Positions 25,073-33,102 of a stretch of 64,000 bases of DNA are shown here, in pieces (positions within the stretch are counted from its first letter, which is position 1; each line of letters opens with the position of its first letter). This stretch comes from Mesotoga infera. Lineage in GTDB: Bacteria > Thermotogota > Thermotogae > Petrotogales > Kosmotogaceae. Where the stretch lies: assembly GCA_011045915.1 (NCBI GenBank), contig DSBT01000410.1, positions 1 to 64,000 on the forward strand, in the 5' to 3' direction. The position numbers and the translations under genes were made by a program. The notes under the pieces were generated by a model. That model was not told the origin of the DNA. It was given only the letters and a program-made list of their open reading frames with translations, and made no database searches.

Positions 25073-26014
25073 ATGCCAGCACAGATTGCATCGGTGGATG
25101 TTGTTAGAATACTGGGTAAGCTCAGTGATGACGGCGGCGAACAGTCCAGTAGAAACAGGTTTATAAAGGAGTACCTCTCAAAATACAAGTCCCCTGAGTC
25201 AATAATAAACGATATCGAAGGGCTTCTCGACGCATATCCCACTTTTGAAGGTGATTCGGAGAGCCTTGCGAGAGCCTTTGCCGATCTAGTAAATAGGCTT
25301 GCAGAGATTTCGGGTTTCTCGGTTGATTACGTAAAGTACTCTGGAAGAGACAAGATCACAGGAGTCTGGAAAGTTGGAGAAGACGTTCAGATTAGGGTCG
25401 CGGCGATTATCTGCACAAGTTTCGAGGAGGCCAAGGGTGTCGCGAGAAATGCCTTGCTGATTCTGCCTGAAGCAATCGATCTCGGGAGGCCTTTCGTCAC
25501 TGTTGAACGCCTTGGAAAGCTATTCTCAATGATAGAACAGATAGAGCTTCCGGTGAGTTCGATAGCGTCGATACTCGTTACAGACGATAATTACGACAAG
25601 AGGATTTCTTCTTTTATGGAACTCATGTTTCTCGCTTTCAAAAAGGAACTCGCTCGAAAGCCTCAAATGTCACTCCAAAAGGAATGGACTAAAGACGAAC
25701 TGCAGGATTTCATTATGCAGCGGTTGAAGCTTCCCACGATAGGGATGCTATTTTCCCTGCTCGATTCTCCCATGGTAGGAGAAGAACTCGTGGAGAATAT
25801 AAACGAATTTCTTAAGGAAAATGAAAGTGAACTCGTGAAGGGACCTATGGCGCTTGGGGCAATTATGGGTGCCCTTTCAAAACACTATTCCGGTATCAAA
25901 GAAGAGCTTGTATTGAGAGAGGGAAAGAAGTACAGTCTGGCAGAAAAATACAGACCTGTGATCTCGGAAATCAAAACACGCTTCGAAAGCGGAAAACAGA
26001 CAGTAACTCGATAA
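25073..26014 (+). CDS. Hypothetical protein, 313 residues, upstream of the Xer/dif locus
   Basis: Not recognised. It appears soluble and largely helical, with no membrane segment, signal peptide or clear nucleotide-binding or catalytic motif. A mixed central region (GVWKVGEDVQIRVAAIICTS) may be a small alpha/beta fold, and the remainder is acidic and helical. ATG follows AGAGGTGATATC. It precedes the dif-like palindrome and the recombinase gene on the same strand with a 214-base gap. Codon use matches the window, so it is a resident gene; perhaps specific to Thermotogota. Confidence 0.75.
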   Translation: MPAQIASVDVVRILGKLSDDGGEQSSRNRFIKEYLSKYKSPESIINDIEGLLDAYPTFEGDSESLARAFADLVNRLAEISGFSVDYVKYSGRDKITGVWKVGEDVQIRVAAIICTSFEEAKGVARNALLILPEAIDLGRPFVTVERLGKLFSMIEQIELPVSSIASILVTDDNYDKRISSFMELMFLAFKKELARKPQMSLQKEWTKDELQDFIMQRLKLPTIGMLFSLLDSPMVGEELVENINEFLKENESELVKGPMALGAIMGALSKHYSGIKEELVLREGKKYSLAEKYRPVISEIKTRFESGKQTVTR

Positions 26015-26162
26015 ACGGCTCATAGCGCTAGTTTCTTGCCGCGACAATATAATTAGACATCACATATAGAAAAAAATGCAATACCGGGCAATTTCCGAGG
26101 TCGGGCTTCGTAACTCTTATTAGATGAGGCATTCAGAGTCAATACTGTGAAGCAGGCTGTGT

Positions 26163-26168
26163 TATAAT
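26163..26168 (+). promoter_or_regulatory. -10 element upstream of the xer gene
   Basis: TATAAT, with no convincing -35. The dif-like palindrome begins 4 bases downstream, so transcription would start inside it and recombinase bound there could repress its own gene (inference). Confidence 0.4.
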
Positions 26169-26171
26169 ACG

Positions 26172-26207
26172 AAATATGAGTCATAATGACTATTATGACT
26201 CATATTT
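26172..26207. other. dif-like recombination site (36-bp perfect inverted repeat)
   Basis: Two perfect 16-base arms (26172-26187 and 26192-26207) flank GACT. The inner 28 bases (26176-26203) have the layout of a dif site: an 11-base arm ending CATAA, a 6-base centre TGACTA, and an 11-base arm beginning TTATG. The central 16 bases differ from E. coli dif (CATAATGTATATTATG) at only two or three positions. The site lies 21 bases upstream of a tyrosine recombinase gene, as in the single-recombinase XerS and XerH systems. Full symmetry fits one protein binding both arms. A plain operator or an mRNA hairpin remains possible. Confidence 0.7.
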
Positions 26208-26228
26208 ACAATAATCTGGGGGTTGATT

Positions 26229-27128
26229 ATGAATTTCAACGAATCCATTGAGAGGTTCAAGGAGAACATGGAGTTTGTCAGGAATATGTCTTCCAATACT
26301 ATTGGCGCATATCTTTCCGATCTCCGCCATTTCGAATGCTTCCTCAGCAATCACGATGTCGACTACACCGAAGTGAAGAGAAGAGACATCGAGCTGTTCG
26401 TGAAAGAGTATTCGCAGGGGAAGTATTCCAAAAAGAGGCCTTCGGCAACAACTGTAGCGAGAAATCTTTCTACAATCAGATCCTTTTACACGTTCCTATA
26501 CATTAGCGGAATAGTGGGCAAGGTTCCTACTGAACTTATAAAGAATCCCAAGACGCGGCGCAGGATCCCAGACTATATTAGCCATGATGAAGTCATGGAG
26601 ATTCTCTCCTCTTTCAGGGAAACGAATCTCGGTAAGAGGAATAGAGCCATTGTAGCAACGATGTACTTCTGCGGGCTGAGGGTCAGTGAAGTATGTAAGC
26701 TCAGACTTGGCGATCTGCGTCTGGGAAGCTCTCCCGCAGTCAGGGTTATGAGTGGAAAGGGAAACCGTGACAGGGAGGTCCCGATGAATGACCAGGTTCT
26801 TTCCATCTTGAGAGATTATCTCTCAATAAGAAAGGACTTTCCTGTTGATGAGTTCGAAGATCACGTCTTCGTTGGAACTCGTGGGGAGCCAATGGCAAGA
26901 AACGTAATTCCCAAAGTGCTAAATACACAAGTAAAAGTAGTATATCCAGACAAAAGAATTCATCCTCATTTATTCAGGCATAGTTTTGCAACACAACTCT
27001 TACAAAAAGGTGCAAGTATAAAAACTGTACAAGAATTATTAGGTCATGCAAATTTATCTACTACAAGTATATACTTACATATTACTGATAGAGAGAAACG
27101 AGCGGCGGTACAATTGTTATCAGATTAA
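26229..27128 (+). CDS. Xer-type tyrosine recombinase (XerC/XerD-like)
   Basis: A 299-residue recombinase with an N-terminal SAM-like core-binding domain (1-100) and a catalytic domain holding Arg151 (CGLRVSEV), Lys177 (GKGNRDR), His247-x-x-Arg250 (HLFRHSFA), His273 (GHANLSTT) and Tyr282 (SIYLH). This is the complete set for site-specific cleavage and strand exchange. ATG 26229 follows GGGGG with 6-base spacing; a TTG at 26223 is in frame. The likely job is chromosome dimer resolution at the adjacent dif-like site. From about 26914 the codons change sharply: 7 of the last 10 Leu codons are TTA, against none of about 17 before. Confidence 0.9.
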   Translation: MNFNESIERFKENMEFVRNMSSNTIGAYLSDLRHFECFLSNHDVDYTEVKRRDIELFVKEYSQGKYSKKRPSATTVARNLSTIRSFYTFLYISGIVGKVPTELIKNPKTRRRIPDYISHDEVMEILSSFRETNLGKRNRAIVATMYFCGLRVSEVCKLRLGDLRLGSSPAVRVMSGKGNRDREVPMNDQVLSILRDYLSIRKDFPVDEFEDHVFVGTRGEPMARNVIPKVLNTQVKVVYPDKRIHPHLFRHSFATQLLQKGASIKTVQELLGHANLSTTSIYLHITDREKRAAVQLLSD

Positions 27129-27157
27129 TGTACAAGTATAAATTGCGGAGATTCTAA
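26914..27157. other. AT-rich, codon-atypical patch at the 3' end of xer
   Basis: The last 71 codons of xer and the gap after it use TTA, GTA, CAA, ACA and CAT codons and are visibly richer in A+T than the first 690 bases of the same gene. GTACAA occurs at 27027, 27108 and 27130. The protein motifs stay intact, so the segment may have been exchanged from an AT-rich homologue. Confidence 0.6.
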
Positions 27158-27910
27158 ATGATTGATATACACAATCACACAACTTTTTCAGACGGAAGGA
27201 ATTCTGTGGAGCAGGTAATACGGTCAGCAGTAGAAGCAGGACTACGGGTCATAGGTATTTCTGATCATTTCGATCCCTATGTCTGTCAGGAAGTCTGTCT
27301 CCAAGCTGAACAGATCATCGGCTATCTGAAGGAAATAAGACGTTTCGAAGGAGAATTTCCAATCAAAATCCTTGCGGGTCTTGAACTCGGGCTGCAGTCT
27401 GAAGGAATTCTCTGGCCCGGGGAGGAGATGGATTACTACATCTACTCAGTTCACACTGTCCCTGGTAAGCCTGATCTGAAGAGTCTCGAAGACCCGTGGG
27501 AGATCTACCTTAAAGAAGCTATTCTAGCCGTCGATCTCATAGATAGGCCGGGCTTCTTTGGACACCTGGATTTTTTGAGGAGACACATTCCGCATGGAAG
27601 GCCGCCGAAACCCGGACCCCTGATTGATCGTCTTCTCATGAAGTTGGCTTCGAATCATGTTGGACTAGAAGTGAACACTTCAGGCTGGATGTATGGACTT
27701 GGAGATCCATCGCCCCAGTCGTGGGTAATAGAAAGGTATCTCGAACTGGGTGGCAATCTATTGACAATAGGATCTGACTCTCACAGAGCATTGCAGGTCG
27801 GTAAATACAGCGATCAAGCCGTTTCATTGTTAAGGGGAATTGGAGTGGAAGAGGTATTCTATTGCGAGAAAGGCAGTTACGTACCTTTCAGCATACTGGG
27901 GGAAGAATGA
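27158..27910 (+). CDS. PHP-domain metal-dependent phosphoesterase (first paralogue)
   Basis: A 250-residue PHP domain: IDIHNHTTFSDG (metal-binding HxH), GISDHFDPY, GLELGLQ, YYIYSVH, GHLDFLRR and TIGSDSHRA near the C terminus, covering the expected metal ligands. Relatives include histidinol phosphatase (HisK) and other phosphoesterases; no his genes are nearby, so the substrate is unknown. GCGGAG precedes the ATG. The stop overlaps the next start as ATGA. A clear paralogue of equal length lies in the opposite orientation at 31392-32144. Confidence 0.85.
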   Translation: MIDIHNHTTFSDGRNSVEQVIRSAVEAGLRVIGISDHFDPYVCQEVCLQAEQIIGYLKEIRRFEGEFPIKILAGLELGLQSEGILWPGEEMDYYIYSVHTVPGKPDLKSLEDPWEIYLKEAILAVDLIDRPGFFGHLDFLRRHIPHGRPPKPGPLIDRLLMKLASNHVGLEVNTSGWMYGLGDPSPQSWVIERYLELGGNLLTIGSDSHRALQVGKYSDQAVSLLRGIGVEEVFYCEKGSYVPFSILGEE

Positions 27911-28611
27911 CTGAAGAAAAGTTTTCTGGGTTTTCCAGCGAGACGCTTTCGTTTTTGATTGATTTGGGAATTAATAACAACCGCTCATGGATGGAAAGGA
28001 ACAGGGATCGGTATCGTCGAGTCTTGCTTGAACCATTCAGGAGCCTCGTAAAAAGCATCGGGCCTTTTATGGAGGATCTAGATCCATTCATCGAGATCAG
28101 CCCTCAAGTTGGAAAGACGATAAGCAGAATCAACAGGGACGCGAGGCGGAACAAGGGGAAGACTCCATACAGAACCAATATGTGGTTCACCTTCAGGGTT
28201 CCCGTTCCAGATTGGAAGGACTCCCCGGGCTTCTTTTTTGAGCTCTTTCCCGACTGGTACAGATACGGAATGGGTTTTTACCTACCTTCGCGCGAGACGA
28301 TGGCCAAGCTTCACGAAGAGATCCAGACGAATCCCAAAAGGTTTGTTGACAAAACCAGAATCCTTAGGGAGAGCGACTTTTCAGTGTTCGGAGAGAAGTA
28401 TAAGAGAAGAAGAAAGAGAGACGATGTTCCGACAGAGTTGCTGGAGTGGTTCCAGTACAGAGATTTCTATATAGCCGCCAATCGTGAGGCCGATGAAGTA
28501 CTGCTTTCTTCGGCGCTTGTGGAGCATCTGAGGATCGCGTTCTCCTCACTCTCAGAGCTGTATGAGTATTTCTGGGAGCTAAAGATGAGAGAAGGCGGAG
28601 ACTTGCCTTAG
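27907..28611 (+). CDS. DUF2461 family protein
   Basis: A 234-residue soluble protein of the DUF2461 (TIGR02453) type: FSSETLSFLIDLGINNNRSW, then RINRDARRNKGKTPYRTNMW and GFYLPSRETMAKL, the family's conserved blocks. Function is unknown across bacteria. ATG 27907 lies in the stop of the PHP gene (ATGA) behind GGGGGAAGA; the longer frame from 27862 is rejected. Confidence 0.85.
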   Translation: MTEEKFSGFSSETLSFLIDLGINNNRSWMERNRDRYRRVLLEPFRSLVKSIGPFMEDLDPFIEISPQVGKTISRINRDARRNKGKTPYRTNMWFTFRVPVPDWKDSPGFFFELFPDWYRYGMGFYLPSRETMAKLHEEIQTNPKRFVDKTRILRESDFSVFGEKYKRRRKRDDVPTELLEWFQYRDFYIAANREADEVLLSSALVEHLRIAFSSLSELYEYFWELKMREGGDLP

Positions 28612-28621
28612 ACAATAGGAT

Positions 28622-29734
28622 CTAGAGACTATCGCAGAGATGCTTGACGATTCTCTGTGAGGCCTTGCCGTCCCCAAAGGGATTTGTTGCTCTCGCCATC
28701 CGGGAGTATTCCTGCGGATCGCTTAGAAGTCTGACCGTCTCGCCGAATACTGCTTTTCTTTCGGTTCCTACAAGTCTTGCAGTTCCTGCCTGGATTGCTT
28801 CAGGTCTTTCAGTCGTGCGCCTAAGAACGAGGGTAGGCTTTCCAAGTGCGGGGGCCTCTTCCTGTATTCCGCCAGAATCGGTAAGTATCAGCTTTGATTT
28901 CTCCATGAGCGATACGAATGGTAGATAGTCTAGAGGGTCGGTCAAAACGATTCTCTCGTGTTTCTCCAGCTCCGGAAATACAATCTCTCTAACGGCGGGG
29001 TTGAGATGAACCGGGAAGACGACTTTCAAATTCGGGAATTCGATAAGAACATCCTTAATGGCCTTCATGACCTCTCGCATCGGCTCGCCCCAATTCTCCC
29101 TTCTGTGCATCGTTACGAGAATGTACTCATCTCCCTCTACACCTAGGGCCTCCCTGTAGCCGGAAGTTAGTTTGGACTTGTTATCGGTCACCCAAAGCAA
29201 TGCATCGATCACGGTGTTGCCTGTCACAAGCAAATGGTCCTCCCGAATGCCCTCATTCATCAAGTTCCTCTTTGCAGTTTCAGTGGGAGGGTAGTGAAAG
29301 GTAGAGATCACTCCATTCAGCCTCCGATTGATTTCTTCGGGGAATGGATCATAAACATTTTCGGTCCTGAGTCCGGCCTCGACGTGACCCACCGGAACTT
29401 TGTGGTAGAAAGAAACCAGCGCGCCGGCGAATGTCGATGTCGTGTCGCCCTGGACGAGAGTCGTACGGAAATCATTCTCCGAGTAGATCTCATCAAGCTT
29501 GTCGATCAGCCTGGAAGTGAGATTCGCCAGAGACTGTCTCTGGCGCATGATGTTCAGATCGAAATCCGGTTCTATGCCGAAAAGAGAGAGAACCTGATCA
29601 AGCATCTCTCTGTGCTGCGCAGTAGCAATAACGACAGGCTTAAGAGGTGAATTCCTGAGGGCGAGGTATACGGGAGCCATCTTCACCGCCTCGGGTCTGG
29701 TCCCAAAAATCAGAGCGACCTTTTTCATTTTCAT
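28622..29734 (-). CDS. wecB: UDP-N-acetylglucosamine 2-epimerase (non-hydrolysing)
   Basis: A 370-residue GT-B fold epimerase: FGTRPEAVKMAPVYLAL at the N terminus, GHVEAGLRTENVYDPFPEE, HRRENWGEPM and LTDSGGIQEEAP are all diagnostic. It interconverts UDP-GlcNAc and UDP-ManNAc for surface polysaccharide or cell-wall glycopolymer synthesis. Two starts (29734 and 29728) are close together. Its neighbours are not other polysaccharide genes. Converges on DUF2461 with 10 bases between. Confidence 0.93.
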   Translation of the reverse strand: MKMKKVALIFGTRPEAVKMAPVYLALRNSPLKPVVIATAQHREMLDQVLSLFGIEPDFDLNIMRQRQSLANLTSRLIDKLDEIYSENDFRTTLVQGDTTSTFAGALVSFYHKVPVGHVEAGLRTENVYDPFPEEINRRLNGVISTFHYPPTETAKRNLMNEGIREDHLLVTGNTVIDALLWVTDNKSKLTSGYREALGVEGDEYILVTMHRRENWGEPMREVMKAIKDVLIEFPNLKVVFPVHLNPAVREIVFPELEKHERIVLTDPLDYLPFVSLMEKSKLILTDSGGIQEEAPALGKPTLVLRRTTERPEAIQAGTARLVGTERKAVFGETVRLLSDPQEYSRMARATNPFGDGKASQRIVKHLCDSL

Positions 29735-29857
29735 CAGCTTTCAGGCCTTCCCCCCTATAACATTCGTAAGCGCCATTTCAGTATATCATAGTTCTCTTTT
29801 CTGCTTATTTCAAGAGATCTCGACAAGGATCGACTTTCTCTCGCATCCTCCGTGTAT

Positions 29858-29863
29858 TATAAT
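29858..29863 (+). promoter_or_regulatory. -10 element for murJ
   Basis: TATAAT 17 bases upstream of the ATG at 29881. The -35 region is poor. It leaves only a short leader carrying GTGGAGG. Confidence 0.4.
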
Positions 29864-29880
29864 CTTTTGTGGAGGTCTCT

Positions 29881-31395
29881 ATGACGGCAAGCACAGCAAG
29901 AAGCACGGCTCTCTTTGCTATAGCAACCATGTTATCAAGGATAACGGGTCTCGCCAGAGACTCTCTATTTGCAAACTACTTCGGTACGTCAGCTCAGTAT
30001 GATGCCTATCTTGTTGCAATCATGATCCCCTTCTTTCTAAGGAAGATCTTTGCCGATGGAGCTATGACGATGGCCTTTGTTCCTCTCTTCAACGAAAAGC
30101 TTAAGAACTCCGCTAAGAGGGCTTTTATATTTGCCTCAACAGTGCTGGTATTCGTTTTAATCGTTTCCGGATCGATTTCGGCGGGGGGGATGGTTTTCTC
30201 CGAAGGGGTTGCCTCAGTCTTCGCCGGCGGCTTCGATGAGGCTGCTCTTGAGCTGACATCAAGACTCATCAGAATCTCCTTCCCCTTTATTATCCTTGTT
30301 TCTCTATGGGCTGTCTACTGCGGAGTCCTGAATAGTCTCGATGCCTTCTTCATCGCGGCGATAACTCCCATGTTCATCAACCTTTCGACGATTGCGGGTA
30401 TTCTGCTTTCAGCCAGGTTTTCTCCTCCGATCCTTGGACCCACTATTGGCTTTCTGGCTGGAGGAGCGATACAGCTTCTTGTTGTAGTACTGGCAGCCCG
30501 ATCGAAAGGCTTTGTCTTCAAGCCGGGATATAACAAGAGCGATGTGAAGGAATTCCTTCTTCTCTTTCTGTTCTCGGCTATATCTCCGGCAATAAACGAG
30601 ATCAATTCCTTTGTTGATATACGCGTCTCAACCGAACTGGGAAGAGGGGCCGTCTCCAGCCTTGGTTACGCTCAGCGGCTCTATCAGCTTCCTCTTGGTG
30701 TGTTTGCCATTGCCGTGGCAACTGTGGCTCTTCCGAAGCTTTCAAAGCTGACTTCCGCAGATTCGAAGGATAGGTTCAGAAAATCTCTGTGGGATTCTCT
30801 TACAGTGCTTGCCTTCCTGATAATTCCTTCTACTCTTGGGCTGCTCGTTTTGGGTGAAGGCATAGTCCGTCTTCTCTTCGAAAGGGGCTCATTTACGCCT
30901 GGCGATACTGCAATGACCACATCGCTGCTTTACGGTTACACTCTGGGACTGCCTTTCTATGGATCCTATGGTGTTCTATCGAGAGCCTATTACGCCAGAA
31001 AGAGTCCCAAAACACCCACAATAATCTCTGCGATTATGGTGAGCGTAAATGTTGTTCTTGACATCGTCCTCGGCTTCACAATAGGGCCTCTGGGCGTAGC
31101 GCTGGCTACAAGCGCGGCAGGGATAGTGGGGACCGTCACAGTCTCTGCTGCACTTCTGAGATGGACGGGATACGAAAAAGAGAACCTTTTTGAAATAGTC
31201 AAAGTGATTCTTGCATCTCTGGTCATGTCTGCTTTGATGCTCCTGGGTAGAATCTTCTTCGGTACCGGAAACATTTCCACTCTTGTCACACTCGTATCTG
31301 GAATAGGGGTGTACTTTCTAATGGCCAGAGCCTTTGGCCTGGGAAACCTGTTCAAGCTGAAGGATTTGCTTGGCAAGAACAAGAGAGGCAATTAG
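29881..31395 (+). CDS. murJ: Lipid II flippase MurJ (MviN family)
   Basis: A 504-residue membrane protein with about 14 transmembrane segments. The family start is TALFAIATMLSRITGLARDSLFANYFG, followed by MIPFFLRKIFADGAMTMAFVPLF and GAVSSLGYAQRLYQLPLGVFAIA. It moves lipid-linked peptidoglycan precursor across the cytoplasmic membrane. ATG 29881 follows GTGGAGGTCTCT. Its TAG stop interlocks with the stop of the convergent PHP gene over four bases. Confidence 0.93.
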   Translation: MTASTARSTALFAIATMLSRITGLARDSLFANYFGTSAQYDAYLVAIMIPFFLRKIFADGAMTMAFVPLFNEKLKNSAKRAFIFASTVLVFVLIVSGSISAGGMVFSEGVASVFAGGFDEAALELTSRLIRISFPFIILVSLWAVYCGVLNSLDAFFIAAITPMFINLSTIAGILLSARFSPPILGPTIGFLAGGAIQLLVVVLAARSKGFVFKPGYNKSDVKEFLLLFLFSAISPAINEINSFVDIRVSTELGRGAVSSLGYAQRLYQLPLGVFAIAVATVALPKLSKLTSADSKDRFRKSLWDSLTVLAFLIIPSTLGLLVLGEGIVRLLFERGSFTPGDTAMTTSLLYGYTLGLPFYGSYGVLSRAYYARKSPKTPTIISAIMVSVNVVLDIVLGFTIGPLGVALATSAAGIVGTVTVSAALLRWTGYEKENLFEIVKVILASLVMSALMLLGRIFFGTGNISTLVTLVSGIGVYFLMARAFGLGNLFKLKDLLGKNKRGN

Positions 31396-32144
31396 CAGTC
31401 GTCAATCTGAAATGGCACATAATTCATTTTTTCACAGTAGAAGATCTCTCTGATCCCGATTTCTCTCAGCAGCAATATGGCATCTCCAATGTGGCTGCCG
31501 ACATCTTCTCTTCGATGAGAATCTGAACCGATAGTGATCAGTCTGCCTCCATGTGAGAGGTATCTCTCAATTATCCATCTCTGGGGACTTGGCTCTCTAT
31601 ATGGATAACGCCAGCCGGAAGTGTTAATCTCAATCCCGATGCTGGTCCTTATCAGCCTCTTCAACAGCTCGTTCAGAAGAGTTTCGTTGTCCAGAGGTCT
31701 GTGTTCAGGAATGTATCTTCGAAGGAAATCGATGTGGCCGAAGAAGCCGGGTCCCTTAACATCGTAAATCGCCTCAATTGCCTCTTCTAGATACAGCGTC
31801 CAAACATTTTCTACATCTAGGTTTTTTGCTCCCGGTATTCCGTGCACGGAGTATATGAAATAGTCGAAATCTCCTTCTGGAGGTATCCTGGCACACGACT
31901 GCAGACCCACCTCAAGTCCTGAGAGGATCTTTGCTGTTGAGTTGTCCTTCAGCCGGGAGAGATTCCTCAAATAGCCTTTGAGATCTCTAAGTCTATAATT
32001 GAACGAAAGGGAAGTGTCCAGATCATCGTGATCTGAGATCCCGACCACCTTCAGACCCTTAATGCAAGCTTCCTCAACAATCTCCTCCATTGGTGTACGA
32101 CTGTCTGGTGAAAAGGAACTGTGATTGTGAAGATCTACAGGCAC
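31392..32144 (-). CDS. PHP-domain metal-dependent phosphoesterase (second paralogue)
   Basis: A 250-residue PHP protein: VDLHNHSSFSPDSRTP, VVGISDHDD, GLEVGLQSC, YFIYSVHGIPG, GHIDFLRRYIP and TIGSDSHRRE. It aligns end to end with the protein at 27158-27910 and shares the terminal FYCEK-x-x-YVPF, so the two arose by duplication. GTG start just after the stop of the upstream small gene, in weak ribosome-site context. Substrate unknown. Confidence 0.84.
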   Translation of the reverse strand: MPVDLHNHSSFSPDSRTPMEEIVEEACIKGLKVVGISDHDDLDTSLSFNYRLRDLKGYLRNLSRLKDNSTAKILSGLEVGLQSCARIPPEGDFDYFIYSVHGIPGAKNLDVENVWTLYLEEAIEAIYDVKGPGFFGHIDFLRRYIPEHRPLDNETLLNELLKRLIRTSIGIEINTSGWRYPYREPSPQRWIIERYLSHGGRLITIGSDSHRREDVGSHIGDAILLLREIGIREIFYCEKMNYVPFQIDDC

Positions 32145-32147
32145 CTC

Positions 32148-32456
32148 TCAATCACCTTCTACAAGGATCTTCTCAAGCTCTGCCTTCAGTGTAGACTCGA
32201 TCTTCCCCCTGAAGGGGGTCAATGCGAACGGCAGCGTTCCGACAAGTGATACGCTAGCGTCGGAGACTTTCAAGAGACCACGCATCTTTATACCTGCCGC
32301 TTTCAATTGAAATTTCAGGGAGTCGTCTTCCCAGAGAGAGTCAAGAGTGAACTTCCCTTTGAACTCCTTCTGCAGTTCTTCGATTTTTTTCGCCAGTCTC
32401 CTTTTGGCGCGATCGCTTCCGAGGCAGTGACTGACCTTTACTCCAAGCTCTTTCAA
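32148..32456 (-). CDS. Small protein like the polyhydroxyalkanoate-system family (PHA_gran_rgn type)
   Basis: A 102-residue protein with the family pattern: an N-terminal helix rich in Arg/Lys (DRAKRRLAKKIEELQKEF), then four to five beta strands ending PFALTPFRGKIESTLKAELEKIL. In other bacteria such proteins are annotated as putative PHA-system proteins; no PHA genes are near, so the name is only a fold label. TTG at 32456 is chosen because GAGGTG lies 5 bases upstream; the frame begins at 32516. It precedes a PHP gene by 3 bases. Confidence 0.6.
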   Translation of the reverse strand: MKELGVKVSHCLGSDRAKRRLAKKIEELQKEFKGKFTLDSLWEDDSLKFQLKAAGIKMRGLLKVSDASVSLVGTLPFALTPFRGKIESTLKAELEKILVEGD

Positions 32457-32542
32457 ATCTATCACCTCACTCAATTGTATAGTAAAGAAGAAGTCAGGAG
32501 TGCAAGGCCTTCTCATGGTAGAATTTTTACGGAGGGTTTGAA

Positions 32543-33100
32543 ATGAAGAAGATCTACTTAGTCATTGACACAGAGACCACTGGATCGAGTCCCCTAGGAG
32601 GAGACAGAATTCTAGAAATAGCGGCTATTCCAATATACGGGAATAAGATCTTGCACAATCTTTCATTCCAATCCCTGGTTAACCCGCTAGTTCTGATTCC
32701 GGCGCAGATTACCGGGATACATGGACTGAAGAATGAAGATGTCTCTCAAGAACCGACGATGGCCGAGGTTTTTCCGAGATTCCGCGACTACGTTGGTAGT
32801 GCGACTATAGTTGGTCATAATATCGTGAACGACATGACCTTCTTCGATATTGCATCAAAGGAAACTGGAGTGCTTCCGCTGACCAACAATTACATCGATA
32901 CCATAGAAATAGCACATGAGGTTTTTTCAGAAGGGTCGTACAGTCTTAAGAGCGTTGCCGGCAGGCTGAAGATTAGAGATGTACCCACTCACAGGGCGAT
33001 GGACGATGCCAGAGTGACTGCAAAGGTTTTCCTGGCACTCGCGAGACGGCTTGGAGGTATTTCCGAGATGATCAAATACGAGAAGAAGTGGAGGGGTTAG
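32543..33100 (+). CDS. DEDDh 3'-5' exonuclease, DnaQ/epsilon-like (second paralogue)
   Basis: A 185-residue exonuclease: VIDTETTGSSPLGGDRILEIAA (Exo I), GHNIVNDMTFFD (Exo II) and HRAMDDARVTAKVF (Exo III). It could be the proofreading subunit for DNA polymerase III or a repair/RNA exonuclease; the phoH gene two bases downstream slightly favours nucleic-acid turnover (inference). An extended -10, TGGTAGAAT (32516-32524), lies just upstream of a GGAGGG site. Similar in layout to the exonuclease at 15402-15950. Confidence 0.85.
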   Translation: MKKIYLVIDTETTGSSPLGGDRILEIAAIPIYGNKILHNLSFQSLVNPLVLIPAQITGIHGLKNEDVSQEPTMAEVFPRFRDYVGSATIVGHNIVNDMTFFDIASKETGVLPLTNNYIDTIEIAHEVFSEGSYSLKSVAGRLKIRDVPTHRAMDDARVTAKVFLALARRLGGISEMIKYEKKWRG

Positions 33101-33102
33101 GT

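Noticed and set aside
26172-27128. Integrative element with the Xer-like protein as its integrase
   Set aside because: No excisionase, replication or cargo genes, no tRNA target and no direct repeats flank the region; neighbours are housekeeping genes.
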